Source of the DNA: Amaurobius ferox
Lineage: Eukaryota > Arthropoda > Arachnida > Araneae > Amaurobiidae
Direction of reading: 5' to 3'
DNA length: 64,000 nt
NCBI GenBank assembly: GCA_951213105.1
Contig: OX578133.1
Coordinates: forward strand, 140,981,313 to 141,045,312
The notes under the pieces were generated by a model, which saw only the letters and a program-made list of their open reading frames with translations, was not told the origin of the DNA and ran no database searches. The translations under genes and the position numbers were made by a program. This document shows, one piece after another, positions 12,455-23,991 of the stretch; the first letter of the stretch is position 1; every line of letters starts with the position of its first letter.

Positions 12455-12743
12455 AAGACAACGACTTATAAAACTTCCTTGAGGAAAACATATATATGTC
12501 AGTTAGGTGACTACAGTTGCTTAGATGGCATTATATTCCCCCGTTCTCAGGCCAAAATAACAGTATGCGCTCTTAACAACCACTACTGTCGTTCATTGGG
12601 CAGTTCGTTCTTGGCAGTTGTTAAGGGCGCATACTGTTCTTTTGGCCTAAAGTAGGGGCTTAAAATGACCTCGAAACAATTGTAGTCACCTAATTGACAT
12701 ATGATTGCTTTCTTCAAGGCGGCCTTGTAAGTTATTATATCTT
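12455..12743. repeat. Fold-back MITE inside hAT copy 2
   Basis: Same structure as 841-1129: arms CTTATAAAACTTCCTTGAGG / CAAGGCGGCCTTGTAAG and GCCAAAATAACAGTATGCGC / GCGCATACTGTTCTTTTGGC. The inner stem near 12552-12650 is long and nearly perfect. Confidence 0.78.
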
Positions 12744-12817
12744 TATCGACTTTGTGAATCTTTTATATAAAGGGATTGTGCCCCCCCCCCTGAGATTTTG
12801 AAAACTCGGCGCCTATG

Positions 12818-13793
12818 CACGCAGTAACTTGCATCAGACTAAAAGAATAAATTTGCTTAACTGTATTAATGGAATGGTTGTCATAATTTGAGTTTTCAGT
12901 ATATTTAAACGTTTAGGGCACGCAGTAACTTGCATCAGACTAAAAGAATAAATTTGCTTAACTGTATTAATGGAATGGTTGTTATAATTTGAGTTTTCAG
13001 TATATTTAAACGTTTAGGGCACGCAGCAACTTGCATCAGGCTAAAAGAATAATTTTGCTTAACTGTATTAATGGAATGGTTGTCATAATTTGAGTTTTCA
13101 GTATATTTAAACGTTTAGGGCACGCAGTAACTTGCATCAGACTAAAAGAATAAATTTGCTTAACTGTATTAATGGAATGGTTGTCATAATTTGAGTTTTC
13201 AGTATATTTAAACATTTAGGGCACACAGTAACTTGCATCAGACTAAAAGAATAAATTTGCTTAACTGTATTAATGGAATGGTTGTCATAATTTGAGTTTT
13301 CAGTATATTTAAACGTTTAGGGCACGCAGCAACTTGCATCAGACTAAAAGAATAAATTTGCTTAACTGTATTAATGGAATGGTTGTCATAATTTGAGTTT
13401 TCAGTATATTTAAACGTTTATGGCACGCAGTAACTTGCATCAGACTAAAAGAATAAATTTGCTTAACTGTATTAATGGAATGGTTGTCATAATTTGAGTT
13501 TTCAGTATATTTAAACGTTTAGGGCACGCAGTAACTTGCATCAGACTAAAAGAATAAATTTGCTTAACTGTATTAATGGAATGGTTGTCATAATTTGAGT
13601 TTTCAGTATATTTAAACGTTTAGGGCACGCAGCAACTTGCATCAGACTAAAAGAATAAATTTGCTTAACTGTATTAAAGGAATGGTTGTCATAATTTGAG
13701 TTTTCAGTATATTTAAACGTTTAGGGCACGCAGTAACTTGCATCAGACTAAAAGAATAAATTTGTTTAACTGTATTAATGGAATGGTTGTTTT
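12818..13793 (+). repeat. 101-bp satellite array, right part (about 9.6 monomers)
   Basis: Monomers start at about 101-bp steps (GCAG at 12821, 12922, 13023, 13124 and so on). Units differ by isolated substitutions, for example GCAGTAAC versus GCAGCAAC, CGTTTAGGG versus CGTTTATGG, and ATTAATGG versus ATTAAAGG. The last unit breaks off at GGTTGTTTTTGCG. With the left part the array has about 12 units. No function is implied; it is not a CRISPR array, since there are no unique spacers. Confidence 0.96.
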
Positions 13794-13808
13794 TGCGTAA
13801 TATTTGAT

Positions 13809-13846
13809 TGACACACACACACACACACACACACAAAAAAAAAAAA
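13809..13846. repeat. (AC)n plus poly-A
   Basis: About 26 bp of alternating AC followed by 12 A. The region 13847-14218 after it shows no recognisable feature. Confidence 0.9.
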
Positions 13847-14218
13847 GATAGCTAAAATTAAATAAGTACAATTAAAATTTTGGTAATTTATAATATTAAA
13901 AATAGAAGCACTGTGTAAATTATCGGAATGCACTAAGATATTTAGTCGGTAATAATACATTTTTAGATCTGTGGTATAATGGGGGGGAGATACAGCGAAA
14001 GTTATACAATGGAATTGATAGCTTACTCCTTCCCAGATATAAAAGTGTGATATAGATATCAATTTTCTAAAAAAAAAAAAAATCAAAATTTAAGTAACAT
14101 TTTTAACGTCTTTTACATACTAAAGGTATACTATTGCATTAATATTCGTAAATCCAGAAATACAGGTACTAATACTTATATCCCGGTTTCAAAAACTAAA
14201 AATACCGAAAAGCTAGTT

Positions 14219-15359
14219 GACACTTTACAATATAGTTAAAAAGCGTTTTGACTTTGGTCATCCTATCTGTCCGTTCGCACGATAAATGCCGTAAAAACGA
14301 CTTTATCAAAATGAAATTTTAGTATGCTGTTGAGACGGTCTGTGGAACATATGGGAATGTAAATTAATAATATCACCCAATTAGTTTTAGATTGAACCCG
14401 GGCTGAAAAAATGAAATACATTGAACCCTATGGGACCTAATTTTTCAGAAATTTTTAAGCGCATTTAAAATTCACAAATTGCTTAGAAAATTTTAGGAAA
14501 TATTTAAATTATCCCATAAAATATATAAAAAAATTACAGCAAAATATGTTCGGTAGTTATTTAAATAAAAATTAAAATAATAATTGCACCCATATTATAT
14601 GAAGAGAATACGTGACCCACTACAAAATAAAATATGGCATCCATCTTGTGTCAAAATCGTGATTTTTAAAGTTCTTTTAAATTTATATTTAGTGTTGCAT
14701 CCGTCCTAAAACAGCTTTATTTTTGGGGGGTTTTCTGTGCATCTATATACTGCGCCAACGCAATTACACTATTTTCTAGTTTAAATCATCATCAAACTTT
14801 GATTATTTCTACAACGAAGCCTACTTTTCACGTATGGAGAATGTAAACACATCAAGCTGTAAGATGAGTTGTATAAGAATTGTTGAATTTCTTGAACGCA
14901 AAATTATTTAGCTCTGGAATCTGCAATATAGCTGATATGGATTCATTGATTTTATATAAAGAAGGAGACGATTCTATATTGCCTTTAAGTTTTAAGCATG
15001 GAGTTAGAAAATACTTTTACCTCCATAGTTTTAAGTTTTTAAGTAAAATAAATTATTGTAGTATTGTGATAATTTTGAAAATATCGCTGGTGAATGAAAG
15101 GAATGGAAAAAGTTTATGAATGAAAATTCCCTGCTTTTGTACAGAGAGCCAGGCGATTTATATTTCCATAACGTGATTTGAATAAAGTTCATGTGTTTTC
15201 GATGAAGTTTTCAAATATAATAAATTATTGTAGTATTGTGATGATTTTAAAAATATCACAGCTGAATGTATCGCATTTTAGAGATGTTTAAATAAGATTG
15301 CATGGCAGTTGGAAAGTGTTTCATAATCAATGCTTTATGCATGATTGATCTTTCTTGTT
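14219..15359 (+). mobile_element. Family A repeat, copy A1 (plus)
   Basis: Begins with the degraded hairpin terminus ACACTTTACAATATAGTT. It carries the family landmarks in order: GTCCGTTCGCACGATAA, GTTGAGACGGTCTGTGG, TTGAACCCGGG, CCTATGGGACCTAATTTTTC, CACCCATATTATATGAAGAG, GTGTTGCATCCGTCCTAAAA, GTAAACACATCAAGCTGTAAG. It ends with TTATGCATGATTGATCTTTC then TTGTT. The open frame 14880-15119 lies inside it and recurs only because the repeat does. Confidence 0.85.
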
Positions 15360-15449
15360 TTCATTTTTGCTTCGATACTGACTGGCAGTAATAGAGTTCA
15401 AATCCGACCCAAGTTTGATTGTCAAATGTAGAACCGATCCAGGTATAAC

Positions 15450-15458
<9 letters not shown>

Positions 15459-15504
<46 letters not shown>
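15459..15504. repeat. (TA)n microsatellite
   Basis: About 46 bp of alternating TA directly upstream of the Penelope-like coding remnant; it generates spurious Ile/Tyr minus-strand frames. Confidence 0.95.
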
Positions 15505-15507
<3 letters not shown>

Positions 15508-16954
15508 CATGTCAATTGTAGATAATGAATGCATTTGTAAAGTAAAAAAATATGCTAAATGTCTAAATCCAGACTTGGGGCATATAGTTACAGGAGACTT
15601 AGGTATAGTTAAAGACAATACGTTAAGACCATTATGTCATTTGGCACTAAATTCAGGATACCATCTTGTAATAATTCTTTTAAAGTTTTAAAATCAATTA
15701 ATCTTGATCTTGATAAATATATATATAAATTAGCTTCTAAATATACTCTGCCTTTAGAGGCATTTAATATGTGGAAATTTACTTTATTAGAATCTATTAA
15801 AAATACAATTAGTAGTATTATATTATCTAGGTCTATATATAATTTTGATCATATTAAACACTCCATTAATGATTTACAAAAGATCTTTTGTTATCACCTA
15901 TGTTGATAAAGCCTCTAATAATTATGCTATTATCTGTAAAAAAATTTATATACAATTTCTGTTAGATTATTTAAAAAATTATAGTCTTTTTAAACTAGAT
16001 TTACATTCCATTAATAGTGTCAAATTGAAAATTATTAATAAGTATGGTGATTTAAATATTAAATATAAATTTCTTAAATTTCCATAAATAGTGCTTATTC
16101 CTAAATTTCATAAAAATCGTATTAAATTTAGAGCAGTAACTACTGGTCATAATACTTACTCTACTACTGCGAATAAATTACTACTAAATTCTTTAAATCT
16201 AATAAATGATAGTTTACGCCAGTCTAGCAATAATTATTTTATTCTAAATAATAGTAAAGAATTAAAGAATAAATTAACATCACTTAGAAAACTAATAGGA
16301 TTTCAAACTTTTGATTTTAAAAAGATCTTTTTAATAACATTAAGATCTCAGATCTATATAGTGTAATTTTAGCTCTATATAATGCTTATATTACTAATCG
16401 ATCAACTCAAACAATTTTTATAAATTTTCCTAAACTTCTTCACTTTTTGATTTTCAATAATTATATTTTTCAAGGAAATAAATTATACTTACAAGTCTCG
16501 GGAGTTCCACGGGGTGGTTGCAGTAGCAGTATGTTAGCTAATTTATACCTTTATCATTAACAGTCTTTTACTTCAATAGATTATACATTTTACAGATATG
16601 TTGATGATCTGATTTGCTTAGTATATACTGAAAATTATGTCATAGATATAGATTTCTATCCAGGCAATTTGGAATTAATTCCTAATGAAGCTACTATTAG
16701 TAATAATATTAATTTTTTTGATTTAAATCTATTTATTGAACCTTCTAATAGAATTCTTACTAATTTATATGACAAAAAAAGACAATTTTAATTTTAATAT
16801 TAATAAAATCTTACCATTTAATTCCTGCGACTCGATTCAATTGTTTAGAAATTTTATACTTAATCAGCTTTGTAGAATTTATAGATTATCTGATAAAAAA
16901 TGTCATGCTATGCATATCAATAATCTCAAAATTACCAGCAATTTATATAAATAA
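15505..16954 (+). pseudogene. Penelope-like element reverse transcriptase (decayed)
   Basis: Read across frames (15509-15640, 15634-15900, 15845-16087, 16091-16330, then a shifted frame to 16790 and 16736-16954), the protein follows the Penelope-like order. An N-terminal block holds LGHIVTGDLGIVKDNTLR, then KFRIPSCNN and LDKYIYKLASKY. The fingers block is DKASNNYAIICKK. Next come IPKFHKNRIKFRAV, the motif-A region TFDFK..LFNNI, the SGVPRGGCSSSMLANLYL motif and the catalytic YVDD near 16606-16617, then LNLFIEPSN. Penelope-like elements are retroelements whose RT is related to telomerase and is often followed by a GIY-YIG endonuclease; no clear endonuclease motif is seen here. Several frameshifts and stops, such as the stop after LYLYH, show it is dead. 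Composition is very AT-rich with Asn, Ile and Lys codons. Confidence 0.85.
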
Positions 16955-17700
16955 CCCTCTTATTTAGTAAATGGTATAGTTAAAAGTTTAGATTACCTGG
17001 ATTTTCATGAATTCTATTCATAGTATCTTATATTAGCCAGACATCACCATTCTCTTGTATTAATAATACTTTTAATTTTACACCCACTTAAACATTAGCC
17101 TTACTATTATAAGCCCCTCTTTTTTGTAGCTCTTATTGAATATTATTACTTTTTCTTGCCTTTTCGCATTACTGTTATTTATTTCTTACGAAGGCAACAG
17201 TAGATCATTTTTTTGCCTTTGGGAATAGCAACACTGATCTCATCATTCTGGGTTCCAGGGTTCGACTGGTTCGGGCATATGCAGTGTTTATTCCAGGTAT
17301 TCTTGTTTCCTTTATTTTTCCTTCTTTGCGTATGTTGTCCAAGTAGAAATAGTTTATAGATATAATATATCTATTTCTTCAGAAACATGCATATTTTGTG
17401 TTTGCTTCGACAAAATACTTGGTCCTGATGAAGAGTTTTGGCGAAGTGAACAATTCCATTATTTAGGCCTAGCTCTTGTCCACGTGTATAGCATTAATGC
17501 TTGGATTTCATATGTTTTTCTATTGTCGATTCCATACCATTGATATTTGTTGATTGTCTTTGACTTGATGACTAGGGATTTGTATTTTTTTCCATTTGAT
17601 TGCAGATTTACTGATTTATACTTTTACTGTGTAGGTTTGTTATAAAGTTAGGTTTTTCGAGTTGCAGCTTCTCACTTTTCTATCATTGGACTTTCAACCT
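16955..17700 (+). other. Probable 3' region of the Penelope-like element
   Basis: Non-coding tail after the RT remnant. A short open stretch near 17415-17520 (KILGPDEEFW-like) and a CTGATGA...GAAG motif at 17425-17446 vaguely resemble a hammerhead ribozyme core, a feature known from terminal repeats of Penelope-like elements. The helices are not convincing. The end of the element was not found. Confidence 0.35.
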
Positions 17701-17702
17701 AT

Positions 17703-17770
<68 letters not shown>

Positions 17771-17784
17771 TATGTATATATATA
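17703..17784. repeat. (TA)n-rich microsatellite
   Basis: About 80 bp of TA with a few CA/GTA interruptions; it forms the left flank of the pogo-like element and contributes its TA target. Confidence 0.93.
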
Positions 17785-17786
17785 TA

Positions 17787-18585
17787 CAGCAATACCTCGC
17801 ATAATCCGGCTTCGATCAGCCCGGTTTCACTATAGTTCGGTTTGAAAGTTTTAAAACAAATTAAATTTTAATTGACCAAATTAAAAATAAATTCTAAAAA
17901 CTTAGTACACAAAATTATTTACCACATTGTGCAAATGATTTCATTGGTTTTGAAACTCAATATGCTGAAGTCACTAATAACATAGTAGAAAATGGACAGC
18001 AATTTGGTTTCAAAGAGATAGATTCCGTCAATCGAATCGAACTCTAATGAACTAGATAATGAACACTTATTAACATAGATGAACAACGAGCTTATGAAGA
18101 AGGGGGGGACAACTTGGACAACGACGACTGTTTTGAAATGCCTGCACGAGAATAACAACCGAACAATTATCAAAAATTATTTTGATGTTTGAAACCATGT
18201 CAGAGCATATTATGGAAGTTGATCCCAGTATTGAGCATGCCTTACAATTCTCCGAACGATAAATAATGCAATTCATTGCTACAAAGAAATGTATGAAAAG
18301 AAAGACCAAAGAAAAAAGATGCACAGACAAATATTCCGCTATAATATTGCAATTTTTAGAGAATCAAAAATGAATTACGAAAAACATGCATTTTATAAAA
18401 GTATTTCTAATAAAGACATTTGAATTTATCAATCGTGTTTTATTGATTGAGAAATAGGGAGAATTTTTTACTTTTGAACCAATTATCATTTTTCGTATGT
18501 ATTTAATTACTCGATTAGTCTGGTTTCAAACAGTCTGGGATATTGGCGGCGGAACCGATTACCCGGACTATGCGAGGTATTGCTG
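17787..18585 (+). mobile_element. pogo/Tigger-like DNA transposon remnant
   Basis: The TIRs are 23 bp with one mismatch. They begin CAGCAATACCTCGCATA at 17787 and end TATGCGAGGTATTGCTG at 18585, and are flanked by TA on both sides (17785-17786, 18586-18587). CAG...CTG ends with a TA duplication are diagnostic of the Tc1/mariner-pogo group. Inside, plus-strand fragments resemble the C-terminal tail of a Tigger-type DDE transposase (an acidic, Glu/Asn-rich stretch, then FETMSEHIMEVDPSI and an Arg/Lys-rich end), but they are broken by stops. At 799 bp it is internally deleted compared with autonomous elements of about 2.5 kb. Confidence 0.87.

Positions 18586-18593
<8 letters not shown>

Positions 18594-18632
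<39 letters not shown>
18594..18632. repeat. (TG)n microsatellite
   Basis: About 39 bp of alternating TG next to the pogo-like element; an (ATT)n tract follows at about 18673-18701. Confidence 0.94.
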
Positions 18633-18634
<2 letters not shown>

Positions 18635-18701
18635 GAAGGGGGGTTAATTAATTATTTATTTGTTATTAATATTACTATTATTATTATTATTATTATTATT
18701 T

Positions 18702-19182
18702 TAATGTGTATTAAGGTTGAAATTACAGAACTAGCTTTCCCCAAGTTTACATGAAAATGTACTGAAGTATTCTCGGCATCATTAGATATTTACAATATAT
18801 TAACTGGCTGAATAATTTTAAGTCGTAACTTATCTATATAAAGGGACAAATCGGAAAGCCTATTATTTATAATATCTAAAGAATATGGATACATTAACTA
18901 AATTGACAAATAATTCAAGAAACATATCAAAAACACTATACAAAATATAACTCAAAACAAAAACATGTATCAAAATTATTTAAAAATATATACTTTGAAA
19001 AATTATTCAAATTATATATTTTTTATAGATTTGTTTACAAAAGGGATAAAGATGTTTTATTCTTTAGATCTGCTTGTGAAGATAATTTTATAAAGTGAGA
19101 ACAAAGATTCTTAAACTTTTTTTAATTTCAAAGGTGAGGAATGAAAATAGGAAAACAAAAAAAAATCAAGCATAAAAGCTTG

Positions 19183-19214
<32 letters not shown>

Positions 19215-21949
19215 TAGAAAGAAGTAATATTAAAAATAATTAATTCAAGTAATCTTGAAATATTAACATCACCATAGAAGCAAAACCACTGCCGTAATGC
19301 CGATAATAGAAAGATCAGCGCGGGTTCAAATTCGAAGATTAAAAATAATTAAATTCATCTTCAGGTCTGAGTATTTAATTCTAATGAACCCAAACAAATG
19401 CCTGTTTCAGATTGGACAATAGTACATTACTATAAATGTCCAAACTCAAACTACAGGCACCAAAAGATGAAAAAATGAAGATAAGAAACATTAGGAAAAT
19501 GTGTGTTACCATATGGCAGAAACTCTTCTTCTTTCACCACGTGTATATGCGACCATCTTCAACAGTATAATAAATATCTAGAAGCACTGGAATGAACATG
19601 ACGAAATACAACCTAGGAGGCAGTACGAACGTTCACAGCGACACTCCCAGACCTGTCCAGTGAGTCAGAGCAGGAGACAGGACTATTATCCGTATAAGCA
19701 AAATAGAATATGAACATGAAGCAAAGATGAAAATTCTTACTAAACAAGAGATTCATAGAAGAAATCGATAAACTAGAATGCCACTATACACCATTATAAG
19801 GACGATCAAATCGCAATTTCAAACTGGCTAAGGTTACAATTTTTTAACGAAAATAAAATTGAAAACATTAATATTAATATATCTTATTTTCAGATGTTTT
19901 TGATTTATCTAATTTTTTAGCTTATTTTATTATTTTTCATTTTTATTTATTTACACAATTATTATTATTATTTTTATTATTATTTGTTGTTGTTGTTGTT
20001 GTTGTTAGTCACTATAATTGGGAAGGTTGTCTTTGATGTTATCGAGTGGAAGTTGATACACTGAATTGATAATTTTAATAACGAATTATATATGTATATA
20101 TATATATGTGTGTGTGTGTGTATATGTAACAAATATCAATAATATATATATATATATACACTAGCAGTTGTATATGTGTGTGTGTCGGACAGGCATTCTA
20201 AGAAAATTTATCCCGGTAAAAAAATCAAATCTACAAACTTCTCATTCAGCGGTAATAATAGGATATCCTCGTTAGGCAATACGCCAGAATTTCGGCGTCA
20301 GGCTATCACAAATTCCTTTACTTGTAACTTGCATTATACTACTTCCTTAATCTGTTGTGTGTAAATTAATGTGAATTTTACACGCGAAGTGTGATATTTA
20401 CCTTTATTACAATGCTCTTTAGAGTGTTATTTCTTTCCTTTGTTAGTTGTTGACTTCAACTCTAATTTATTGTGTCGTTTTAGGAAAGGTCGGATTTTCA
20501 GAGAGACTGCCAAATGTTGATAAGACTTTTGTTTCCTTTACTTTTACTTCTGCAACATGTATTTTTGAATGTCGCCTGAGTTCAAACGCACTGAAGTTCT
20601 TGAAATCCACAAATATGTTCTTTAAAGAAATCTTGGATACATTCTCACCTTTTCTTTGACCACAACGCTTGTTCAATTTTGTTTACCGTTGGATTTAGAT
20701 ACACTACGCAAAAGGTATGTACAATTCAATCATTCAGATACTTCAGAATTAAAAATATAATTTTATCAAATAAAACTCAATTTGTTTTAGTATTATACGA
20801 TGGTGGTAATTGGTCTCATACAGGCATTTTATCAGTAAGTTTATGATGATAATTATTTTTTATGACTCTTAATTAAGATACGTTGAATATTCAGTTAGCA
20901 TTCAGTATTCCAACTTATTCAGTTGCAAATATTGCTTTAGTTCGACGGCCAAATAAATATTCTTTTTATTTTATTATTCACCAAATGTTGGTACGTGAAT
21001 ATGAAAGTTGCTATAACTAAAAGTGTTATTTACAGTTTTAAAAGACTTGCTTTTTACTTTACTTTGCATACAATAAACAATATAAGTATAGTAACAGGGT
21101 GAAACATTGAAATCGAGTTTTTGAAGAAATGACACGTTTTAAGCTCACTCTGTATGCAGTGGCGGCACTTCAATTCCTGCCCTCTCCCTCTCAACGACGT
21201 TCTGATGCTAGCCACTTATGTATTCTCTTAAATACTTATTAAATAATTTTCTCTTGAGCTCCTCTACAAGCTCTGCCCTCCCTCCCCCCTGGCACCCACT
21301 TCTTTTGTATGTATGTGAGTTAATAAGAGAGAGGCAATGTTAGGTACATAATTTTTTAAAAATTCATGGTGTTTCTTATCGTCTTTTATCAATTGTTGAA
21401 ATGAGATAAAATTAGATTGCAGAAATCATTGATATTTTCAACTACGTAAGCCATCTGTGCTGTTTCGAATAAGGGCCAAACTTCAATTGTTTTAGATTGA
21501 GCTAGCTATATTGTTGCGACAGAATAAAATAATATTTCAGAAACATTTTTCATTCTAGCATGGGATGATCAAACTTGAATTTTTACGCAAAATGGCAAGA
21601 AAAAAAAACCAATAATTTTCTTTTGATTTATAAATTTGCATCTGAAAGGATTTTATTTTTTATAGAGAAAACAGAGGCTATTATACATAATTTTCTTTTT
21701 TATATTTTATAGTGCAAAGAAAATTCTTCAATGAAGAAATTATTTTGAAAGCTTTTAAAAAAATTTAAATCTTTTAAATCCAAAATATCTTTGGATCTCT
21801 CTGCTAGCAGTGTATAACACTAACAACATTGGTATAACTTTTTTTTTTAGTTTCATCATTAGAAAAAAGTTTTTGCAGATTTAATATGTTTATAGCATTA
21901 TTGTCTACCTAAAAATAGTGACAATTCGTATTTAAAACATTGAAATCAA
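18702..21949. other. Unassigned intergenic DNA with microsatellites
   Basis: No gene recognised. It holds (TA)n at 19185-19212, (ATT)/(TTG)n at 19960-20008, and mixed TA/TG tracts at 20086-20160. A B-box-like GGGTTCAAATTC near 19322 lacks a convincing tRNA fold. Frames 20176-20364, 20447-20659 and 20467-20676 have no family resemblance. Confidence 0.4.
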
Positions 21950-22170
21950 CTGTTTTCACCAGAATATCGGTAATTTACAACTGATAAATTGAAGAAAATT
22001 ATGCATCTTCAATCAATACATCATCATGGAAGCGTAGTTAAAATTTAAGTAATTTTAAACGTTTTCGCCAGAATATCAGTTATTTACAAGCAATAAACTG
22101 AAAATAATCATACAGCTTATACTTAAACACTTGCGTCAAAATATTGGAATTTACAACCGATAAACTAAAT
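21950..22170 (+). repeat. Three diverged tandem units
   Basis: A block of about 55 bp recurs near 21952, 22060 and 22130. Each has a version of TTTTC(A/G)CCAGAATATC, TTTACAA and ATAAA(T/C)TGAA. Divergence is high, so the array is old. Confidence 0.5.
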
Positions 22171-22567
22171 TAAATATATGTAAAAAATTTACATAATTTT
22201 AATTATTATTTTCAGAATGCAGATATTTTACTATTGTTAAAAATACAATATTATTTCTGAAAAAGAAATAAAAAAACTTGGAGAAAGGTGCGGTCAAGGC
22301 CTATGTTTAACGACAAAGAAATAAGGCAGTGACCGCGCGCTATTGTCACAAGGTCGAAGAGCAATGTTCTCTTTCTTAGAGGAAAATTGCCAAGGTTTTT
22401 ATCATAACGATATTTTTTTTATTCCGGACAAATTTCTATGTAAAGTACAGCGATGAAGAATGAAGGTCGTCAACAAATATTTGAATTTATAATATTGCCG
22501 TGACGAGAGAAAAATTCGTTAAAATGTCATTTATACCTTTATCTATCCGAATGTAACTTAATGATTA

Positions 22568-22862
22568 TTAAAAAAAGTTTCACTCTGACTGCTGTCAGAA
22601 CGAATCTGAAAATTAAAAACTTCGTTAGACAACAGCATATAAAAATTGAATAAGGTATCAACCCGTTTTAAAGGCAATAAGGAGCCTTTTTTGTCAGGTT
22701 AACTGAAGCAGAACACTACTGTCAAGAACGCGTCTGTCAATCTAAAAGCGATTGATACCTTATTCTAACTTCTGTATACAATTGTCTAACAAGGTTTTTA
22801 ATTTTCAGATTAGAAATTATCCTCTTAATTTAAAAATCGTTTAGAAGTGAAGCTTTTTTGTC
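22568..22862. repeat. Fold-back (inverted-repeat) element
   Basis: Left arm blocks AAAAAAAGTTTCAC, TCTGAAAATTAAAAACTTCG, TTAGACAA and GAATAAGGTATCAA are mirrored in order by TTGATACCTTATTC, TTGTCTAA, GGTTTTTAATTTTCAGA and GTGAAGCTTTTTT. Arms are roughly 90 bp around a centre near 22705. No TSD could be fixed. Confidence 0.75.
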
Positions 22863-23529
22863 GATGCCTACCTAAAATTTTCACACGTCTGAAATAATTT
22901 CATGGAAGCGTAGTTACAGATGTTATACATTAGACGTCTGCAATTGCCGAAATGACAACCGGACCCAAACCGATAGTATCATAGTTTAAATTCGGTCCGA
23001 AGACGTTTCGCAATCTGAAGTTCGATCCCGGGCCAACTTAAAAGTTATTGAGTCTCGACCCGTCTCATTTTAAATCGTTGTCTTTTAGATATACGAGTAT
23101 TTAACATAAATTCGAGCCACGTGCCTAGAATTATTTTCTTGCTTTTCTCTCCGAATTGCTGACATTAAAAATATATTTGCATTCATTTTATATAAACATT
23201 AATTTTGTCTTTTCAAGAAATGAACCTTGCCCGACCAGACTCGACACGAACTTTTCCATACTCGACCCGAGCCTGGCAGGTCTAAAATTTTTCGAAAGAA
23301 ATAAGCCCGAGGTCTTGCAGCCATTATTATACATCATTCATATTCACCGATAACTCTTTCCTAATCTTGTACTGTTTGTTCTAGGCACTTTTCCTGGGGG
23401 GATAGCGACTGAAGGCGTAGACGTGTTTTATCAGCTCCAGTACTGTATCTCGAGTTCTAATGAATCGAATTGAAAAATTCATAAGTTGCTCTTTTGCTTT
23501 CTTCAAACTGAATAAACGATTTAATCAAC
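22863..23529. other. Unassigned intergenic DNA
   Basis: No gene or strong repeat recognised. The frame 23156-23353 has no family resemblance. Confidence 0.4.
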
Positions 23530-23991
23530 TGAAAATAAAATATTCGTCTCTTTAAAAAGAATCGTTTTCTATAGCTCTCATACCGGTATTAAAACTACGA
23601 ATATTTAGAAAACAATCCATTTCTAAAGAAATGTTTCTATTATCTTCATTAGCCTTACAATAAAAGTATATGTAAATGAAAATGCGGTAAATAGTTCGAA
23701 AACTTAACTTCAGAGTTTGAAGTTATTCAATCATTTTATTCATCATAAATCAATAATTTATTGAACGATGTCTGCAAACTTATGTTCACGATATATCTAG
23801 AACAAATTAAGTTAAATGAAATTTGTCGTGATTACGACGAAAACAATTTGAGCATGCAGTGTTCATTTTACACTAACTCCATTATTGACTAACGCATACC
23901 AAGCTTTCAATGTATGCTTAATTTGGCGTGAATCGAAAAAGGAAAAAATCAAAAGAGCGAAAAGTACATAAACTTGTTCAACGCACTAATA
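23530..23991 (-). repeat. Donor-like copy of the 457-bp segment duplicated at 37.35 kb
   Basis: This segment is the reverse complement of about 37347-37807. Reading base by base I find only two substitutions (ATTGACTAAC versus ATTGAATAAC, and GAATCGAAAAAGG versus GAATCGGAAAAGG). Here it directly flanks the AACAAGAAAG terminus of family A copy A2. It has no recognisable coding content. Confidence 0.9.

Larger units (their letters stand above)
10423..12817. mobile_element. Complete hAT-like non-autonomous element, copy 2
   Basis: Perfect 12-bp TIRs: CATAGGCGCCGA at 10423-10434 and TCGGCGCCTATG at 12806-12817. They are flanked by a perfect 8-bp TSD, CACGCAGT, at 10415-10422 and 12818-12825. Removing the 2395-bp element restores an uninterrupted satellite monomer, which proves the insertion. 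An 8-bp TSD with short TIRs is the hallmark of the hAT superfamily. Subterminal G and C runs (10439-10446 and 12781-12790; a C run also at 11080-11093) are conserved with copy 1. No transposase frame is present. The minus-strand frame 10435-10674 reads through the terminus and is not a gene. Internal cargo is a SINE and a fold-back MITE. Confidence 0.9.

Noticed and set aside
12818..13793. Regular repeats as a possible CRISPR array
   Set aside because: The 101-bp units are contiguous without unique spacers, and the DNA is eukaryotic; this is satellite DNA.
15327..15618. Minus-strand frames rich in alternating Ile/Tyr
   Set aside because: Generated by the (TA)n tract.
19280..19345. tRNA-like B box GGGTTCAAATTC
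   Set aside because: No A box at the right distance and no cloverleaf pairing.
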